Shown one piece after another: positions 33,761-46,497 of a stretch of 64,000 nucleotides of DNA (position 1 is the stretch's first letter; every line of letters starts with the position of its first letter). Source of the stretch: Serripes groenlandicus. Lineage: Eukaryota > Mollusca > Bivalvia > Cardiida > Cardiidae. Under the pieces are notes generated by a model. The model did no database searches and was not told the origin of the DNA. It saw only the letters and a program-made list of their open reading frames with translations. The stretch covers positions 28,142,363-28,206,362 of the forward strand of contig JASEVX010000010.1 in NCBI GenBank assembly GCA_031761405.1. The letters are read 5' to 3'. The translations under genes and the position numbers were made by a program.

Positions 33761-34270
33761 TCATTTTTCAGATTCCTTTAAGTTTTTTAGTTCCAAATTT
33801 GCCTGCTCCACATGAATACGCTCAGCATCTATCAGGTACATCAAGGTTCTATTGTCTCTGCTTATGAAATTCATGAAATCTTGAATGTTAAGGTAATTCA
33901 CCCTTACTAAGTTAGCACAAAAGTCAACATTCACCGGCTATAGTAAACCCACTCTCAGCCATGATTTTATCACCTAGCAGAAACTAATTTAGAAATTTAG
34001 GAATTCTTAGTTTTTTGTTTATTATTGGTCACTGTGCAATGTAGCCTGTGTATGCCAGGTTTGGCATTTAGAATCTCAGTCCAAGTAGGGAATTAAGACG
34101 TCTTCATCTTTTTCTGTATTGACCTTTACAGTGACATTGCGTTCAACTGGCCATCATACAAGATATCTCCTTGCTGTAGTTGTCTCCTGTGCAGTATACA
34201 CAGACAGTAACACAAATGGGTTTTTCTTGCTTGGTCGACCGCAAATAAAGTGGACTGAATATACTTGAAA
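33761..34270 (-). pseudogene. decayed coding-like remnant, unknown family
   Basis: On the minus strand two coding-like pieces are separated by stops: FICGRPSKKNPFVLLSVYTA, then (after a stop) ERNVTVKVNTEKDEDVLIPY, and further on NIQDFMNFISRDNRTLMYLI with DAERIHVEQANLELKNLKES. The last piece ends in TGA at 33761-33763 and looks like a coiled coil. I recognise no family. Stops between pieces and the lack of splice sites suggest an old pseudogene. Confidence 0.3.
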
Positions 34271-34888
34271 AATAAATATAGCTAGAAACAAATGTTTGTC
34301 ATTTTGGCACAAGTATAACGAGTTTCCTGTGTAATTACAAAATGTTGAATCATATCTTAGATAATTAGAAAATATTAACATCTACCTATTGAAATACCAC
34401 ACGCATGTGATAACCTTAAAGTTTGAAACAATTCACAAGCCCCTTGATGGATTTTGATACATAAAAATTGTGACATTCATGAACATGTTGAATGAGAATA
34501 AACTTTGATTTACCCATCTTATATTCAATTGTTGAAAACGAGTTTCAAATGTAAATAGATATATTACTATATATATAGACAATTCAAAAAAAACTTTAAG
34601 ATAACACAGGACACAGGATTTTGTTGACTGGAACAATCAGTTTAATAATAGCTTTTAATAGCACATGATCTAGTGTTCGGTTAGTTAGTTTAATACGAAT
34701 ACAGCTATGGTATTTGTCTACAAATACTTTTTATTTGGATTTTGCTTCTTAATGTACTGCTGTAGACTTGTGCGATAACTAGTTTAGCTATGTTGAACAA
34801 TTGGCTACACCCAGCTGAATCCAGATAACTACCGCCTGTCACGGACATTGTACTTACTCTATGCACCTTGATAATTAACTAAGGCTTT

Positions 34889-35043
34889 AACAGTTTCCCT
34901 CATGTATACGCGATTTCTCCATTTGTCAAAATGATTACAACTCTATTCAATATTCATACTATCATTTAGAGATTTGTTTACCTTTTAGACTTGACAACAT
35001 CATAGTCGTCTGCTGCAGATTTATTGTATGAGGGAAAGGGTAA
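34889..35043. mobile_element. foldback MITE (CCCTTTCCC family), both ends
   Basis: TTAACAGTTTCCCTCAT at the left and GTCGTCTGCTGCAGATTTAT, ATGAGGGAAAGGGTAAA at the right. The central palindrome is partly lost. Confidence 0.7.
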
Positions 35044-36472
35044 ATTATAAACAAAATAAACCACAGGCTGGGTATGCAGTGTGAGCATTGACCATATATG
35101 CATGTATCTGAAAAATCTAAAGGCTTTATCGGATATTTAAAGCAGTACGAACCAGTTAAAAAAACATGCTTCTATCCTCCATTCTGTACCGTCATATCTT
35201 ATTTTTTTCTTTTTTTTTCTCTATATACTTCTTCCTTTATCTCTGAGTCTCAATTTCTCTCTCATATTGATTGAATAGCTACGCCTTTTGATGCCCTCTG
35301 ATCACGTTGTGTAATATATTGCAAAGCTGTCATTTATGTATTATGTACATACTCAGCATCGAAATAAAAAATATTGTATATTGCATATTGTTATGTTTTC
35401 CTATTTGTTGTTGACCTATTTTTATACAAATGGATCCAATTAAAAATAATGGACGCAACCTTGGTAAACTATAACAAATCGGATTCGCTACACTGTATAT
35501 TTGCCACAGTACCACGATTTAAGTAAAATATATTTCACTCTCTTTGTCTATATCTTATTGCATAATTCCAAACAGGATTGTACATATGTAGATATGTACA
35601 ACATAAACCTGATATTTGAATTATAACATATCATACCATGTAACCATTGTGACCACGCCCCCTTCTGCCATAAACATATAGGTAACAACTTTTTATTTCC
35701 TAGGATTGTGTATAATTATGTTGTACGAAATTGCAGTGGTGCGAATTCACCGAATTTACGATATATTTTTAAAAATGTCTGAGAAAGCTCATTTGAATCT
35801 ATGGCCTTCTTTGTTTAACCAACCAATTACTGTACAAATAATCGGATGGTTTAACAAAGAAGTTCATGGATGAATATAAGAATGTGTATGAAAATTTGTC
35901 AGTTCGAAGAATGTTTGGTCATTCAGGACTGAAGATTTTTGCGAAAACTGCCGACATCTCTACAAAATAATGTTAGGCCTACTTACCAACACTTTAGACG
36001 ATAGATTGGAGTTGTTTCTTTTTAAATATTTCCCTAGAGACGCCTGTAGTCGTCACTATTCGGGATACAGTGACATTTAAGGCTTCAAACGGCAATTGTG
36101 TCGTTGTGTCTGTAAAGCGCTTTACTGTAAATAGCGTGCGTCTGTACGGTACAGATACGTTCCATATTCGGCTTTTTTGACGAACGAGAACAAACTATTT
36201 CATTCTCAGTTACACGCATTTTTCGTTTTTCTTTTTAATATTTGTTTACACGAAATTACGGAGTTGTTTTATTACCTTAATTATCGATTTAGAATTAAAA
36301 ATGATAGACTAGACGACAATAATTTTCAATTTGTGTTTTACGTCTTACCCATGTCTCACAGACCGCATTTTAAATATAACCAAAATAGCGGCCCCAATGG
36401 ATTTTGTCAGTTTCATTTCAGAAAGGTCATGGGTTATTTTAAAAAAAACATTTATGTGGGTTTTTTTTCGTA
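35044..36472. other. no gene recognised
   Basis: Spacer before copy B. Long open frames at 35330-35515 and 36177-36497 are AT-rich, with no domain or splice context. Confidence 0.4.
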
Positions 36473-36999
36473 TTATAAAAATAAATCATTGAAATAATAT
36501 AAAAACTATTTGTTGATTCACTTACTAAATTTAAGACACCTTTTTTCGTGATTTAGTGTGTGCTCTGTTGAAACAATGATGTTTATCAAGTTAGTCTTCG
36601 TTTAATTGATATCAATATATTCATGAATACGTGTATTTGTGTGTGCTATGACAATTGAAATAACCATCAAACATGTGGATGAGCACAGTGGATTGTATTG
36701 GTGTGAATATATGACTTGTGTTAAAGATCAGGTGAATTAGCTTCGGTAAAGACTTTACTCTGAAACACGTAGTAATGTAATTTGAATTAAATGTACAATA
36801 ATGGATATAAGAATGGCGGTCAGAGTCCGACACTTGTTTGAACCGAAAGTGACGGCTAAATGGGTCTGAACGATTGAATTCACTGCAATTCTTGAGCTCC
36901 GGTAGGTGGGATGGTATTCTTTTCATACATTATATATTTTTATTTCGTTTAAAATATACGGTGAAGGTCCAATACAATTATTCCTATCCGCTGCGATAT

Positions 37000-37055
37000 G
37001 ACCCTAGCTGTTAAAAGCGGCGTAAAACCCAACATACTCAATCAATCACCAACAA
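37000..37055 (+). mobile_element. SINE 3' end fragment (copy B)
   Basis: GATATGACCCTAGCTGTT, GCGGCGTAAAACCC and CAATCAATC; the counterpart of 11797-11872. Confidence 0.6.
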
Positions 37056-37835
37056 TAGATTTACAAAAGTATAAGCTGTAACAGTGACAGGAAATGAAAT
37101 CTGTAGATTTTCAGATTGGTTATTGTGAGTATAATATAGTTATTTATAAGAAAATAGATCATAATTAAATTGTAAAAAATGCGAGTATCACTTTACGCAT
37201 TTTCCTGGTGCATTTTAGATTTTTCGATTTTGTGTGATAATTACTGTTAATGTACTTTCACTAAACATATAATGGTTTGAACTTATTTTTCATATTTAAT
37301 ATATATTGTCCTGAATTTGTTTGCATAGAAAAGATAGTATAATATCAGCCAATGATTTGCCTAAGAGTAGTCACTATATATGGCAGTTTAAATGACACAA
37401 TTGATTGACTATTTTGTTCAAGCATGTTCACATAGTATATAACAATTAGAACAGTATACCGTAATAGTGTTGATACTATACCTCATTTAACAAAATCAGA
37501 AACGTATTTTGACAATATTGAAATTAGTGCAATTCGTTTACCGATTACGCACTTAAAGTTGTCTCCACGTTCTATATTAAGAAACACGCAATACAATGCT
37601 AGTTTGTAATGAACTGATTTTCATTATACTTAGTAGCGACTACCATTGTAAATCGACAAACACTTCTTTTTAGAACATATTAAAGATTTACTTAAATTGA
37701 AGAAACAACTATTTAAATATACAAGAAAACTATCATAGGAAAGATATGACTGTGTACATAAGCTGAATGCCATTTTCATTTCAATTCTATCAGAATCATC
37801 ATTACCCCTTTGTTATTTCCATAATTATTTAGACG

Positions 37836-38022
37836 GCAGACATGTTTGAAACAATAACGACAAAAGAAGATAATTGTCATAATGAGCAGTTTCTTATTTG
37901 CTCCAAATGTTTAAGACTCTATCAAAGAATAATACGTGCAATCATAGAGCATTTCCATAGCTTTTCTCTTAATGCTTTCAAATGTGCCTGCTGCAGGTTT
38001 GCCACATGAGGTTAATGGTTAA
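37836..38022. mobile_element. foldback MITE (CCCTTTCCC family), copy B
   Basis: Counterpart of 14494-14668 in A, with GGCAGACATGTTTGAAACAA, CATAATGAGCAGTTTCTTAT and GTGCCTGCTGCAGGTTTGCC. Confidence 0.65.
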
Positions 38023-39625
38023 GAGGTACTTTATCAATTTAAACATTGAACTGAAATCTGAAGTCGTTACTGATTAACGTATCACATGAAGTATTACACT
38101 TAACTCAAACTGATCGAGTTTGAAGTGTTTCCCTATTTATACACGATAAGAAACCTGATATGATATACTACAACGCTGTGTTGTTGATCTCAATAAGGAA
38201 TTTGCTTATATATTATTTCTTAAATCAGTTATAAGTTGATTAGTGCCTACTTTTCCGCATCAAGTTTCGACTATCTGTTTTTTTATCTAGCTTTATTTAG
38301 TTATCTTTAAAGTCGAAAGAGGCACTCGAATCTAGGTTGAAACATGCAGATTCACAATAATCATTTTGATCTGATATAATTGTTTGACATTGTGTACGTA
38401 TACCAGTCTTCTATATTTCATATACCGAAATTCCATGTTCATTTTACTTGTATTCCTTCCTTTAATACTTCAGGATAGTATATACGAGTATGCATGAATA
38501 CTATTTTAATTAACGAAATATTACACAATTTTGAATTCCAAGTTTACATCACTGTTTCTATTTGAAATGTGTAGCAAGCCTTAATGTCAATACGAAAACA
38601 AACAGTGTCTACACTTCAGGGTATACGCATTCAAGACCATTTATTTCAGCACAAAGTCACTGGCACTGTATTGTTACACTTAAAGCAGATTTGCTTACCA
38701 TAAATGACATATTCAGTGAAAAGTAATATGTTGGTCGTCAAAACAAACGAATAATATCATATCGAGATAACATACATTTTCCTCCACGCATACACTACCA
38801 TTGATGTTATGTATAACATTTATGTCGTTCACAATAACCCGTTGGGCGTCCTTCAATAATATATCTTAAATTCTTTCAGTACTGGCATTTTTAGAGAAGA
38901 CTTTTCCATGTTCAAAATCGGCAACCCTACATGTATTAAGTGCAGTCTGTATATCCCAAATGCTTAGAATGTTTTCATTTATGTCTGATATTCCCACATT
39001 TTTCAAATGTTTTTCATTTATATCAGATTATCATATATGTTTCACACGTTTACCTTTGTGTGTGTTTCAAATGTACTCATTGCGGTTTGCCTAACCTGCG
39101 TGATTGGAATATATTCAATGAGGTATTCTACTCGCACATGCTGAATTCGGCAAGAACAGTCCACAGTGCCTGATGAGTGAGGTCAATATGAATGCATCCA
39201 TGTTATCCACGATACGTGGAAAATAATTATATAGAGTTATGCCCCAAAAACGTCTTTAGGAAGTTGTCAGCCCAAACCACCAATCAAATGACAGTTTTGA
39301 AGTAACAATCTTTTTCTACATACAGTAATGGTTACATAAACGAGAAGGGGCTAATACACTAATAAATACATGTATCACGATTTTATGAATGATTATCTCG
39401 AGAACGACAATGTCTATCATATGTCCTATTTCTTCCAGGGTTGTTCGGAAAACATGAGTTACATATAATCATCGAACTCATATCTCGTTTGTTTCATCGG
39501 CAAACTAATTTCAAAAATATGTTAACAACTGATTTAAACAAGATGATAAAAGACTCACTGAAGTTAATTCAATTTGCATAATGATTGAACTGATATAAAT
39601 GTTCTCTTTTGTATTATTATTTATT

Positions 39626-39830
39626 TATTGGGGTTTTACGCCGCTTTCAACATTATTTCAGTTATATCACGGCAACAGTTTACTTATTCATGATCCCTGG
39701 GTAAACAAACCATACTAGGCTAGAAAATGTGGCATGCCCAAGGGCACTCAACCACGACCGAGGTGCCGCGACTGGAGATCGAACCCGGAACACCCGGTTT
39801 CGAAATCCCTGACGCTAACCACTATCTTTT
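39626..39830 (-). mobile_element. tRNA-derived SINE
   Basis: GGGGTTTTACGCCGCTTTCA, CAGTTATATCACGGCAACAG, CCATACTAGGCTAGAAAATG and GGAGATCGAACCCGGAACAC (B box on minus). Absent at the matching place in A. Confidence 0.82.
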
Positions 39831-39973
39831 GTATATAGAACCGAGGTTATGTTTTCATAGAAACATGAACTGATGACTGATCAGAAGTTGTATGTCAGTA
39901 AGTAAGCTCATAATTATGTTGTAACGATAGAAAATTGGAATTTGAAATACGTTTAAACATAATATGAATAGGT

Positions 39974-40178
39974 TTTATTGGGGTTTTGCGACAATTTCAA
40001 CATTATTGCAGTTATATCATAGTTCATTTTGTTATGATTCATGGATTACCAAAACAGTACTTGGCTAGTAAATTTGCCTTGTCAAAGGCCACTCAATCAT
40101 GACAACCGGGCGGTGACTGGGGATCGAACAAGGGACGAACGGTTCCAAATCCCCGACGTTAACCGCTCGACCACAGCA
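39974..40178 (-). mobile_element. tRNA-derived SINE, second copy nearby
   Basis: GGGGTTTTGCGACAATTTCA, CAGTTATATCATAG, AACAGTACTTGGCTAG, GGGGATCGAACAAGGGACG and GCTCGACCACAG. About 80% like the previous copy by eye. The head runs into the GACCACAGCAGATTCC shared with A. Confidence 0.78.
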
Positions 40179-40276
40179 GATTCCAAAAATATGAATAGGA
40201 AATGATAATATATTGCTAAAAGTTACTTACGATACTTGTATGAATATATAAAGTGTTCACTGGTAACGTACACAAC

Positions 40277-40337
40277 CATAATAACGAGCACAGCGAGGCC
40301 GATTGCGGAGCAATCGGCCTTTAGCGAGTTATTAGAT
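40277..40337. repeat. nested stem-loop at the left end of the 5.5-kb insertion
   Basis: Inner stem GGCCGATTG / CAATCGGCC around the loop CGGAG is perfect. Outer TAATAAC / GTTATTA also pair. The hairpin marks the junction between duplicated DNA and the insertion. Confidence 0.85.
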
Positions 40338-43049
40338 AACATCTTTAGTCAAGATCAAGATATATATCTGAATTCAATGGTAAATTAAAATCAGTATGTC
40401 CTTTTTTCCGGATGTCATTTCATGTGCGACTTTCAGGTTCGCAGCCCACGCTCTGATTGGATATAATTCGAAAATTGAAATATTTTTGTTGATGCATTCG
40501 TAAAAGTGTTATGGTTATTCATCATCTCATATTTTTAAGACATTTCTTATAAATGATTGGCGTGGATAAATTAAACAAGAACATTTATTGTTTATCTAAG
40601 TAGTCCGCAGCGACGAAGGCTTTGTTGTCAAGGAACTGTCTTCAGTGCAACTCGAAATGTTGTGAATTCCATTGTATAACAATATAAAGCCACAAAGGCT
40701 TAAAATTATAGTACAGTGTCTGAATTAAACGTAATTCCACTTGAAATACAACATTTTGACAACAGAATCAAGTGCAATCAGGTTTATTTTATGAAACAAG
40801 TGACCGGTAAAATAAGAATGTTCCTTTGTTGCTATGAGAGAACTTCAGTACAGGTGCGCGATTATCTAGCGCGGAAAAGTCATCATTAACTCCAAGATTA
40901 TTTAGTTTGTTCCTTGGTTTGTATCTCAAATAATACTTATTTACACATTTAGGGATAACAACAAATTAAAACATGCAAGATTATGCCCAGAATACATAAT
41001 CAAGCATAGTCACTGGCTGGTTTCCTGCATTTTCGATACATTGAAAGCGAATCGGTTACTAGATTTCGCCCGCCGGATCTACACGTTTATCAAGTAAGTG
41101 TCAATTATAGCGTTTTTCTTTAATATCGAGTGCATTTTTGCAAACAAACATCACATTTGTGTAATTACAAGCATTATAATATATTTGCGCAAACCTGTCA
41201 CGACCCACATTTCACAAACTATTTGTATGCAAATGGCATGATGATTAAAGGAAGCAGGTGGGCGGCTGCTATTTAAATGCTTTCAATGGCCTTTATGAAA
41301 CAAGTGACAGGACAAATTGAGAATGTTCTTTTCGTTCTAGGAGATAAGTTTGTCACAGGTCTTTTATATTACTTTCATGTGTCTACTTGTCACAAAACCA
41401 TATTGGGGCGAAACGTTAGATCTTGTTAACATTTTACAAGGTTCTGGTTAGAGTGACTATTTGTTTGAAACCAAATCAAACCAAATTGTGCAGATTAGGA
41501 GTGTTTTGCTGGGCCATAAGGCAAGTTTGGGCTGCAACCTCACAATCACAATTATACATATAGTATAGTACTATAGTATATAGTAAGCACCTTGCAACAT
41601 TCTTATTATGTCAGACATGCTCATTGCTTTTTGTTGCCTAAAATGAAACTGGGATTGCTTTCTGAATGTGTATTGCACTCATAGTCATATGTGAAGTTGT
41701 CCACAGTGTATGTCGTCTTTTGTTTATCTGCTTTTCTGATAAGTAAATTTAATTAAAACCACTGATGATATTCTCTGACTGTTCATATATGATGTAATTT
41801 TGCATCACATTGATTGTGTAATTGTTATTTAATTATGTATAAAGATTAGATTTCTGTATATTTTGTTCATACCAATTTATATTCATTTAACCAATGGATC
41901 AGCTGATTAATTATTAGTGATTAATTGTTGGGTCCATGGATGGAAATGCATTGGCAGATCTGTGTCAGAGTCAATTCACTATCCAATCCAAGTTGCACAG
42001 GTTTTTGAACCAATGACAAGTCAATCCAACATGTAGTGAATGTTATGGGTTTTTTTAATTCAGCTATTTACGATAATAGAAAGACATCCTGTCATTAGGT
42101 CTTGTTAGTTTTTCGCCCTGACATTGTTTGGTTACACTTCTACTCAAACATCACAGCTGGCTGGTTTATCTGCTTTCTCCATACATTGAAAATAAAATGG
42201 TGACTAGAACATTGACAATTGGCCTGCCTGATCTACAATCTTACCGATTAAGTGTCAGTTTTTGCGTTTCTTTGTATTATGTTTGTTCACTTACATTACA
42301 CTAATTAGTTCCAAACATGCCTCACCATATCCAAATTCAATGGCTTTTTTTATAACTCCACAATGTATTGACTTTATATCCAGTCAAGGATGTTCCCATT
42401 CAGCATTGTGATGGAAATTTCTTCTTTCATTGCCTGAGTTTAGCCCTGCATACAAAATTCAAAATTGACTGCAACAGCCAAAGAACTATGTAAGGAAGAG
42501 TAAGCAGGTCCACAATATCTCAGTTAGCACTCATTTAATCCTATGTTGTGGGTACAGTAACTACTCAAAGACTGGTTTCACTCTGATGATTCTTTTGAGT
42601 AATTTAGCTGTAACATTAGCATTAGGATGTGAAATAAGGCTTTAATAACATGCAAAATATGCCACTTCTTGAATATATACAAGGTAATGAATATTTGCTT
42701 CTGTATTGAATATGGGTTCAATTGTCTTGTTAATTAATGTCTGAATTTTACTTTACAGGTAAATCGCTTTACCGTGCTTATTTGTAGGGTGTTTTAACCT
42801 GCTATCAACAATTTGTAAGGGAAAGCCATTTGTACCATTTTGAAGTCTTTGCAGTAAAATTTAAATACAGTTTCTATAGTTACATATGATGACATTAGTT
42901 TAGATTAATAGTAGCCTGTGCATCTGTATGCTTAGATACAACACAACATTAAAATATCAGACAGTGATTAGATTAAATTTACAGTCTCTACATCTGAGAA
43001 ATTTAAATAAATATATGCATGTACTATACGTTTTCTGACAACTGAAAAA

Positions 43050-43160
43050 AGCAGAAATTATTCTAACCAAGCAATTTCTACGTTTGCCAAAGTGTTTTCA
43101 ATTTTGTCTAGGAATTAAACCTTCTGCTGCATATGTGTTGTACATGGGACTGGGGGTATA
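43050..43160. mobile_element. foldback MITE remnant
   Basis: GCAATTTCTACGTTTGCCAA, GTGTTTTCAATTTTGTCT and TTCTGCTGCATATGTGTTG fit the right half of the CCCTTTCCC family. Confidence 0.45.
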
Positions 43161-43539
43161 AGAGCTAATTTACAGTTATTTTCAAACATTTTGTTTAAAT
43201 CAAATTAAATTGTTTAAATAAAGCATTGTATTGTGTCACCTGCATAGTATGGTAGGCACTAAGAGATTACTTTTTTTTTTGTCCGCTGTCTGTCGTCCGT
43301 CACACTTTTTCATCACGTTTTCAAATAACTTTTTTTTCTACTCAAAGGATTACATTGAAACTTCTGACAAATGTTTATATCAATGTGTGTGATTGGTTCA
43401 CAAAAGGGGGATAATCCAAATATTTTTTATATCAGAGTTATTGTCCCTTTTCTGTCAAAAATTTAAATTTTCTGACAAGGCCCCGGCAGGTGACACACAA
43501 TTCATGCTCCGGAGAGCACTCCATTCTAGTTTTATTTAG

Positions 43540-44210
43540 CACACCTGAGCACAAAGTGCTCCAGGTGATCTCTTGTGATCACATTTTGTCCATCTGTTTG
43601 GCATCAACACCAATTGCCTTGTGAACACTCTACAGGCAACATTTGGCATCCAATTTTATTGAATGTTTATCAGAACATTTATCTCTATCAAATCTTTGTG
43701 AGGTCAAAACTAGGTCACAATGTGAAATTGAAGGAAAATCTTGTGAACACTCTTGAGGCTGCATTTTTAATTTGAACAATCAGCATATATTGAAACTTTA
43801 TTAGAATAATTGCCTTGATGATATCTAGTCTATGTTCGAATATATACCAGTAGGTCATGTCCGGTCAAGAATTAGGTTTCTATGCCAAATTAATCTTTTT
43901 CTTGCTGATATCTAGGCCAAGTTTGAAAATGGGTCATGTCGGGTCTAAAACTAGGTCACTTCGCCAAATTAATGGAAAACTTTGTGAATATTGTGGAAAC
44001 CACATTTTTAATAGATTTTAGTGAAGGTCATGTTCTGTCAAAAACTAGGTCAATAGGCTAAATTTGAGAAAAATATTTATACTAGAGACTGCATTATTTG
44101 CATCAGCAGCTTGACACTTTGTTAGACAGTTTGTCTTGTCAATAGCTAGATTAATTTCTAAAAATAGGTCATGTCGGTTTAAAATCTAGGTCACTAGAGT
44201 TCGCCTACAT
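43540..44210. repeat. degenerate tandem repeat with AAACTAGGTCA motif
   Basis: AACTAGGTCA-like words near 43708, 43955, 44041 and 44182, with CTTGTGAACACTCT and GCATTTTTAAT between them. It is preceded by CACCTGAGCACAAAGTGCTC. I recall related repeats from other bivalves. Confidence 0.65.
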
Positions 44211-44369
44211 GTGGCAAGACTGGGCATCATAACTTAAGATATTGATTCCTAACAAACTAAAAAAAAAAATCAAAATTATACTTAAGTGTTCACAAAATGC
44301 AAATGAAATAAACTGAAGCAAGGCAGATGATTACATAATATAAGATTAGTAATTTGGTCTGTGGTTCTG

Positions 44370-44590
44370 TGTCTATATTGTGGAACTAGGCATCCCTGGG
44401 TTCGATCCGCGGATGGTTTTTGGTCATGGCAAGGTACATTTACTAGCCAAGTACTGGTTCATTTATCATAAATAAGCAAACAGTTTCTATGATACAACTG
44501 AAATAATGTTTAAGTTAAATGCATACAATAATGTTTTGTTTTTGTTAGGGATTTTACATAGTTTTCAACAATATTTCAGAAAAGTATATC
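44370..44590 (+). mobile_element. SINE fragments
   Basis: CCCTGGGTTCGATCCGCGGA is a B-box head in plus orientation, followed by AGCCAAGTACTGGTTCATTT. A separate piece near 44550 has TTTTCAACAATATTTCAG and GTATATCACGGAAACTG. Confidence 0.6.
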
Positions 44591-44775
44591 ACGGAAACTG
44601 CAAACTATGGGGCCACAACGAATTCCTGTTGGAGTTAAGTGTATATAAATGGATTTAAAATTAAATCAGGATTAAAATTGCTGTAGAGGTAGGTTAATAA
44701 ATATACCTTGTCAACCCCATACAATGTATTACATTTTGCAGATGGGAGAATATAACAAAGGTAAAAATAGACTGA

Positions 44776-44973
44776 AAAATAGTTGGAGAATTCATCCATA
44801 ATAGGTGTATTAGGTTATACTGGGACAGAGCTTTCAATCACAGAGTTAATCCCGCTAAAAAATTTGTATTCTATGATTTAATAGACAAAAAAATAGAGTT
44901 GTTAGTAAAACGCTATGAGGGAAATAGATATGATGATGTTATCACTTTGGAATGTGATTTTCCCATGGCTTAA
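44776..44973 (+). pseudogene. coding-like fragment, unknown
   Basis: An open frame of 65 codons between TGA and TAA, without an early ATG. It encodes HNRCIRLYWDRAFNHRVNPA and KKFVFYDLIDKKIELLVKRY, with a coding-like composition. No family recognised. It lies inside the 5.5-kb insertion and may be part of its lost coding capacity. Confidence 0.35.
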
Positions 44974-45397
44974 AATTGTAAACAATAGTGATTTGACCAT
45001 TGTAGAGATGCTTCCACTAAGACAAGTCTGTTTTGAACAACAGACGTGTCCGAGTGGACTCATCCCAACAATCAATTAACAAGTGCAATATATAATTATA
45101 TTAAAATTATTTGTGTAAAAATTAAACATTCCATTTCATCTTATATAAACTAAAACAGTAGTTTAACATTGAGAGTCTGCAGTATCTGACAATTTAGAGG
45201 AGACATCCATCCGACCACATCCGGGATCTGAAGGATGATCAGCTAAGAAAAGACTTGCCAACACCATGAACTTTCACGACCCGGGATATGATCAGAGTTG
45301 GAACTTTTTTATATAGTCCCCTCTAGTCAAGTCTCAATTTGTGTTGGTTTTAAAACTTCAATGTACAACGTTGGAACTATATTCTAGATACTGCAGA

Positions 45398-45660
45398 TTA
45401 CATTGTATCTGTCATCTGACAGTCTAGCAGGTAAGTCTCTAGAGCGATAAAGGTGGATGTTTGGACCGCTTTAGATGGAAACAATAAGTTGTTTAGATTC
45501 AGAGCAACTCCTTTCTGTTTTAGTGACTCAGACAGCTTATTTTGTGACTTACTACAAATATCCTTCAGGATTGAGCATGGATTATACAAAAGGCCCTGGT
45601 CATAAAGATCAAAGAGCTCTTTGATAAAATGTAACTGTTCTGATTTGTAAGAATAATTGA
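45398..45660 (-). pseudogene. coding-like fragment, unknown
   Basis: The minus-strand frame contains EQLHFIKELFDLYDQGLLYN and SESLKQKGVALNLNNLLFPS, with good coding character and no clear start. No family recognised. Inside the 5.5-kb insertion, near its right end. Confidence 0.3.
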
Positions 45661-46146
45661 AAGGTTTTTGATGTTTCTTCTGTTTGATAGTATTATGTAA
45701 TATCTTGTTCTGTTCTGTTTTGTGCTCGTTTTGAGGCTATGCCTTTTCCATATTATGACTGATTTAAACAGGACGTAAATTATTAATAGTTTCTAAGAAT
45801 GTAACATGACTTCACTCGTCGGTTTGTGAAAAAGAGGGAGTGTCTAACGAATTTAAAGGGGTTCTCATTGAAAATCAAAAACTAATAGCCGCATAAAATA
45901 AGGTTGATTGTTGTCGATGAATTCGAAAGAAAAAATAATGAATGTTGTATTTATATTCACTTCTTTGTCGTAAAGTATATACAAGGCAAGCTATTGTTAT
46001 ATATATAATGGATCATATGGTTAGAATAAATAGAATGTGATTATCTCATTTCTATAAATAGCTCGAATGAACTACTAGATAATACATGTTGCCGCAGATA
46101 TCAATCAATTTATAGACCTCACTACACATACTAGATGGAATAAATA

Positions 46147-46491
46147 GAGGATATTACATGAGTGGTCATTCAATACGACATTTTATTAAACGTGTTTTCT
46201 AAAATTGATATAAACGAGCCTTGGCGAGTTTTTAGCAATTTTAGAAAACGAGTTTAATAAAATATTGAATGACCACGAATGTTATATTCTATTTATATCA
46301 AAATTTCAATTCGACGATTATTAGCGCGAAATATATATAACGTCGCTATATAGCGCGGTCATTTTAAATGCTTTTCATTATGACGTTACGTAGCATTGTT
46401 ATTATACTAGTTGAATACGCAATTTATTCAATGGCTTTATTACACTCCCGGCGACGTCATTTATGATATAAATGGTGAAAACGCGCACCAG
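46147..46491. mobile_element. 345-bp foldback element with TAAATA target duplication
   Basis: Flanked by TAAATA at 46141-46146 and 46492-46497. Copy A has GGAATAAATAACG with no insert. The left 135 bp form one long inverted repeat: ATGAGTGGTCATTCAATAC ... TAAAATTGATATAAACGAGC pairs with CGAGTTTTTAGCAATTTTAG ... AATATTGAATGACCACGAA. The right part has GCGCGAAATATATATAACG and CGCTATATAGCGCGG. Non-coding, no terminal inverted repeat over the whole unit. Confidence 0.85.
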
Positions 46492-46497
46492 TAAATA

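Larger units (their letters stand above)
40284..45750. mobile_element. 5.5-kb insertion in copy B, hairpin-ended
   Basis: Copy A reads CCATAATATGAC without a break. B has TAATA at 40279-40283, the insertion, then TATTA at 45751-45755, a possible 5-bp target duplication with one mismatch. The left end ACGAGCACAGCGAG recurs at 50736, again right after TAATA. The right end carries GTGCTCGTTTTGAGGC, also seen near 50742. Inside are diverged internal duplications (GCTGGTTTCCTGCATTTTC at 41025 and 42160; ATGAAACAAGTGAC at 40793 and 41297), a degenerate tandem repeat (43540-44200), SINE pieces and two coding-like fragments. Confidence 0.7.
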
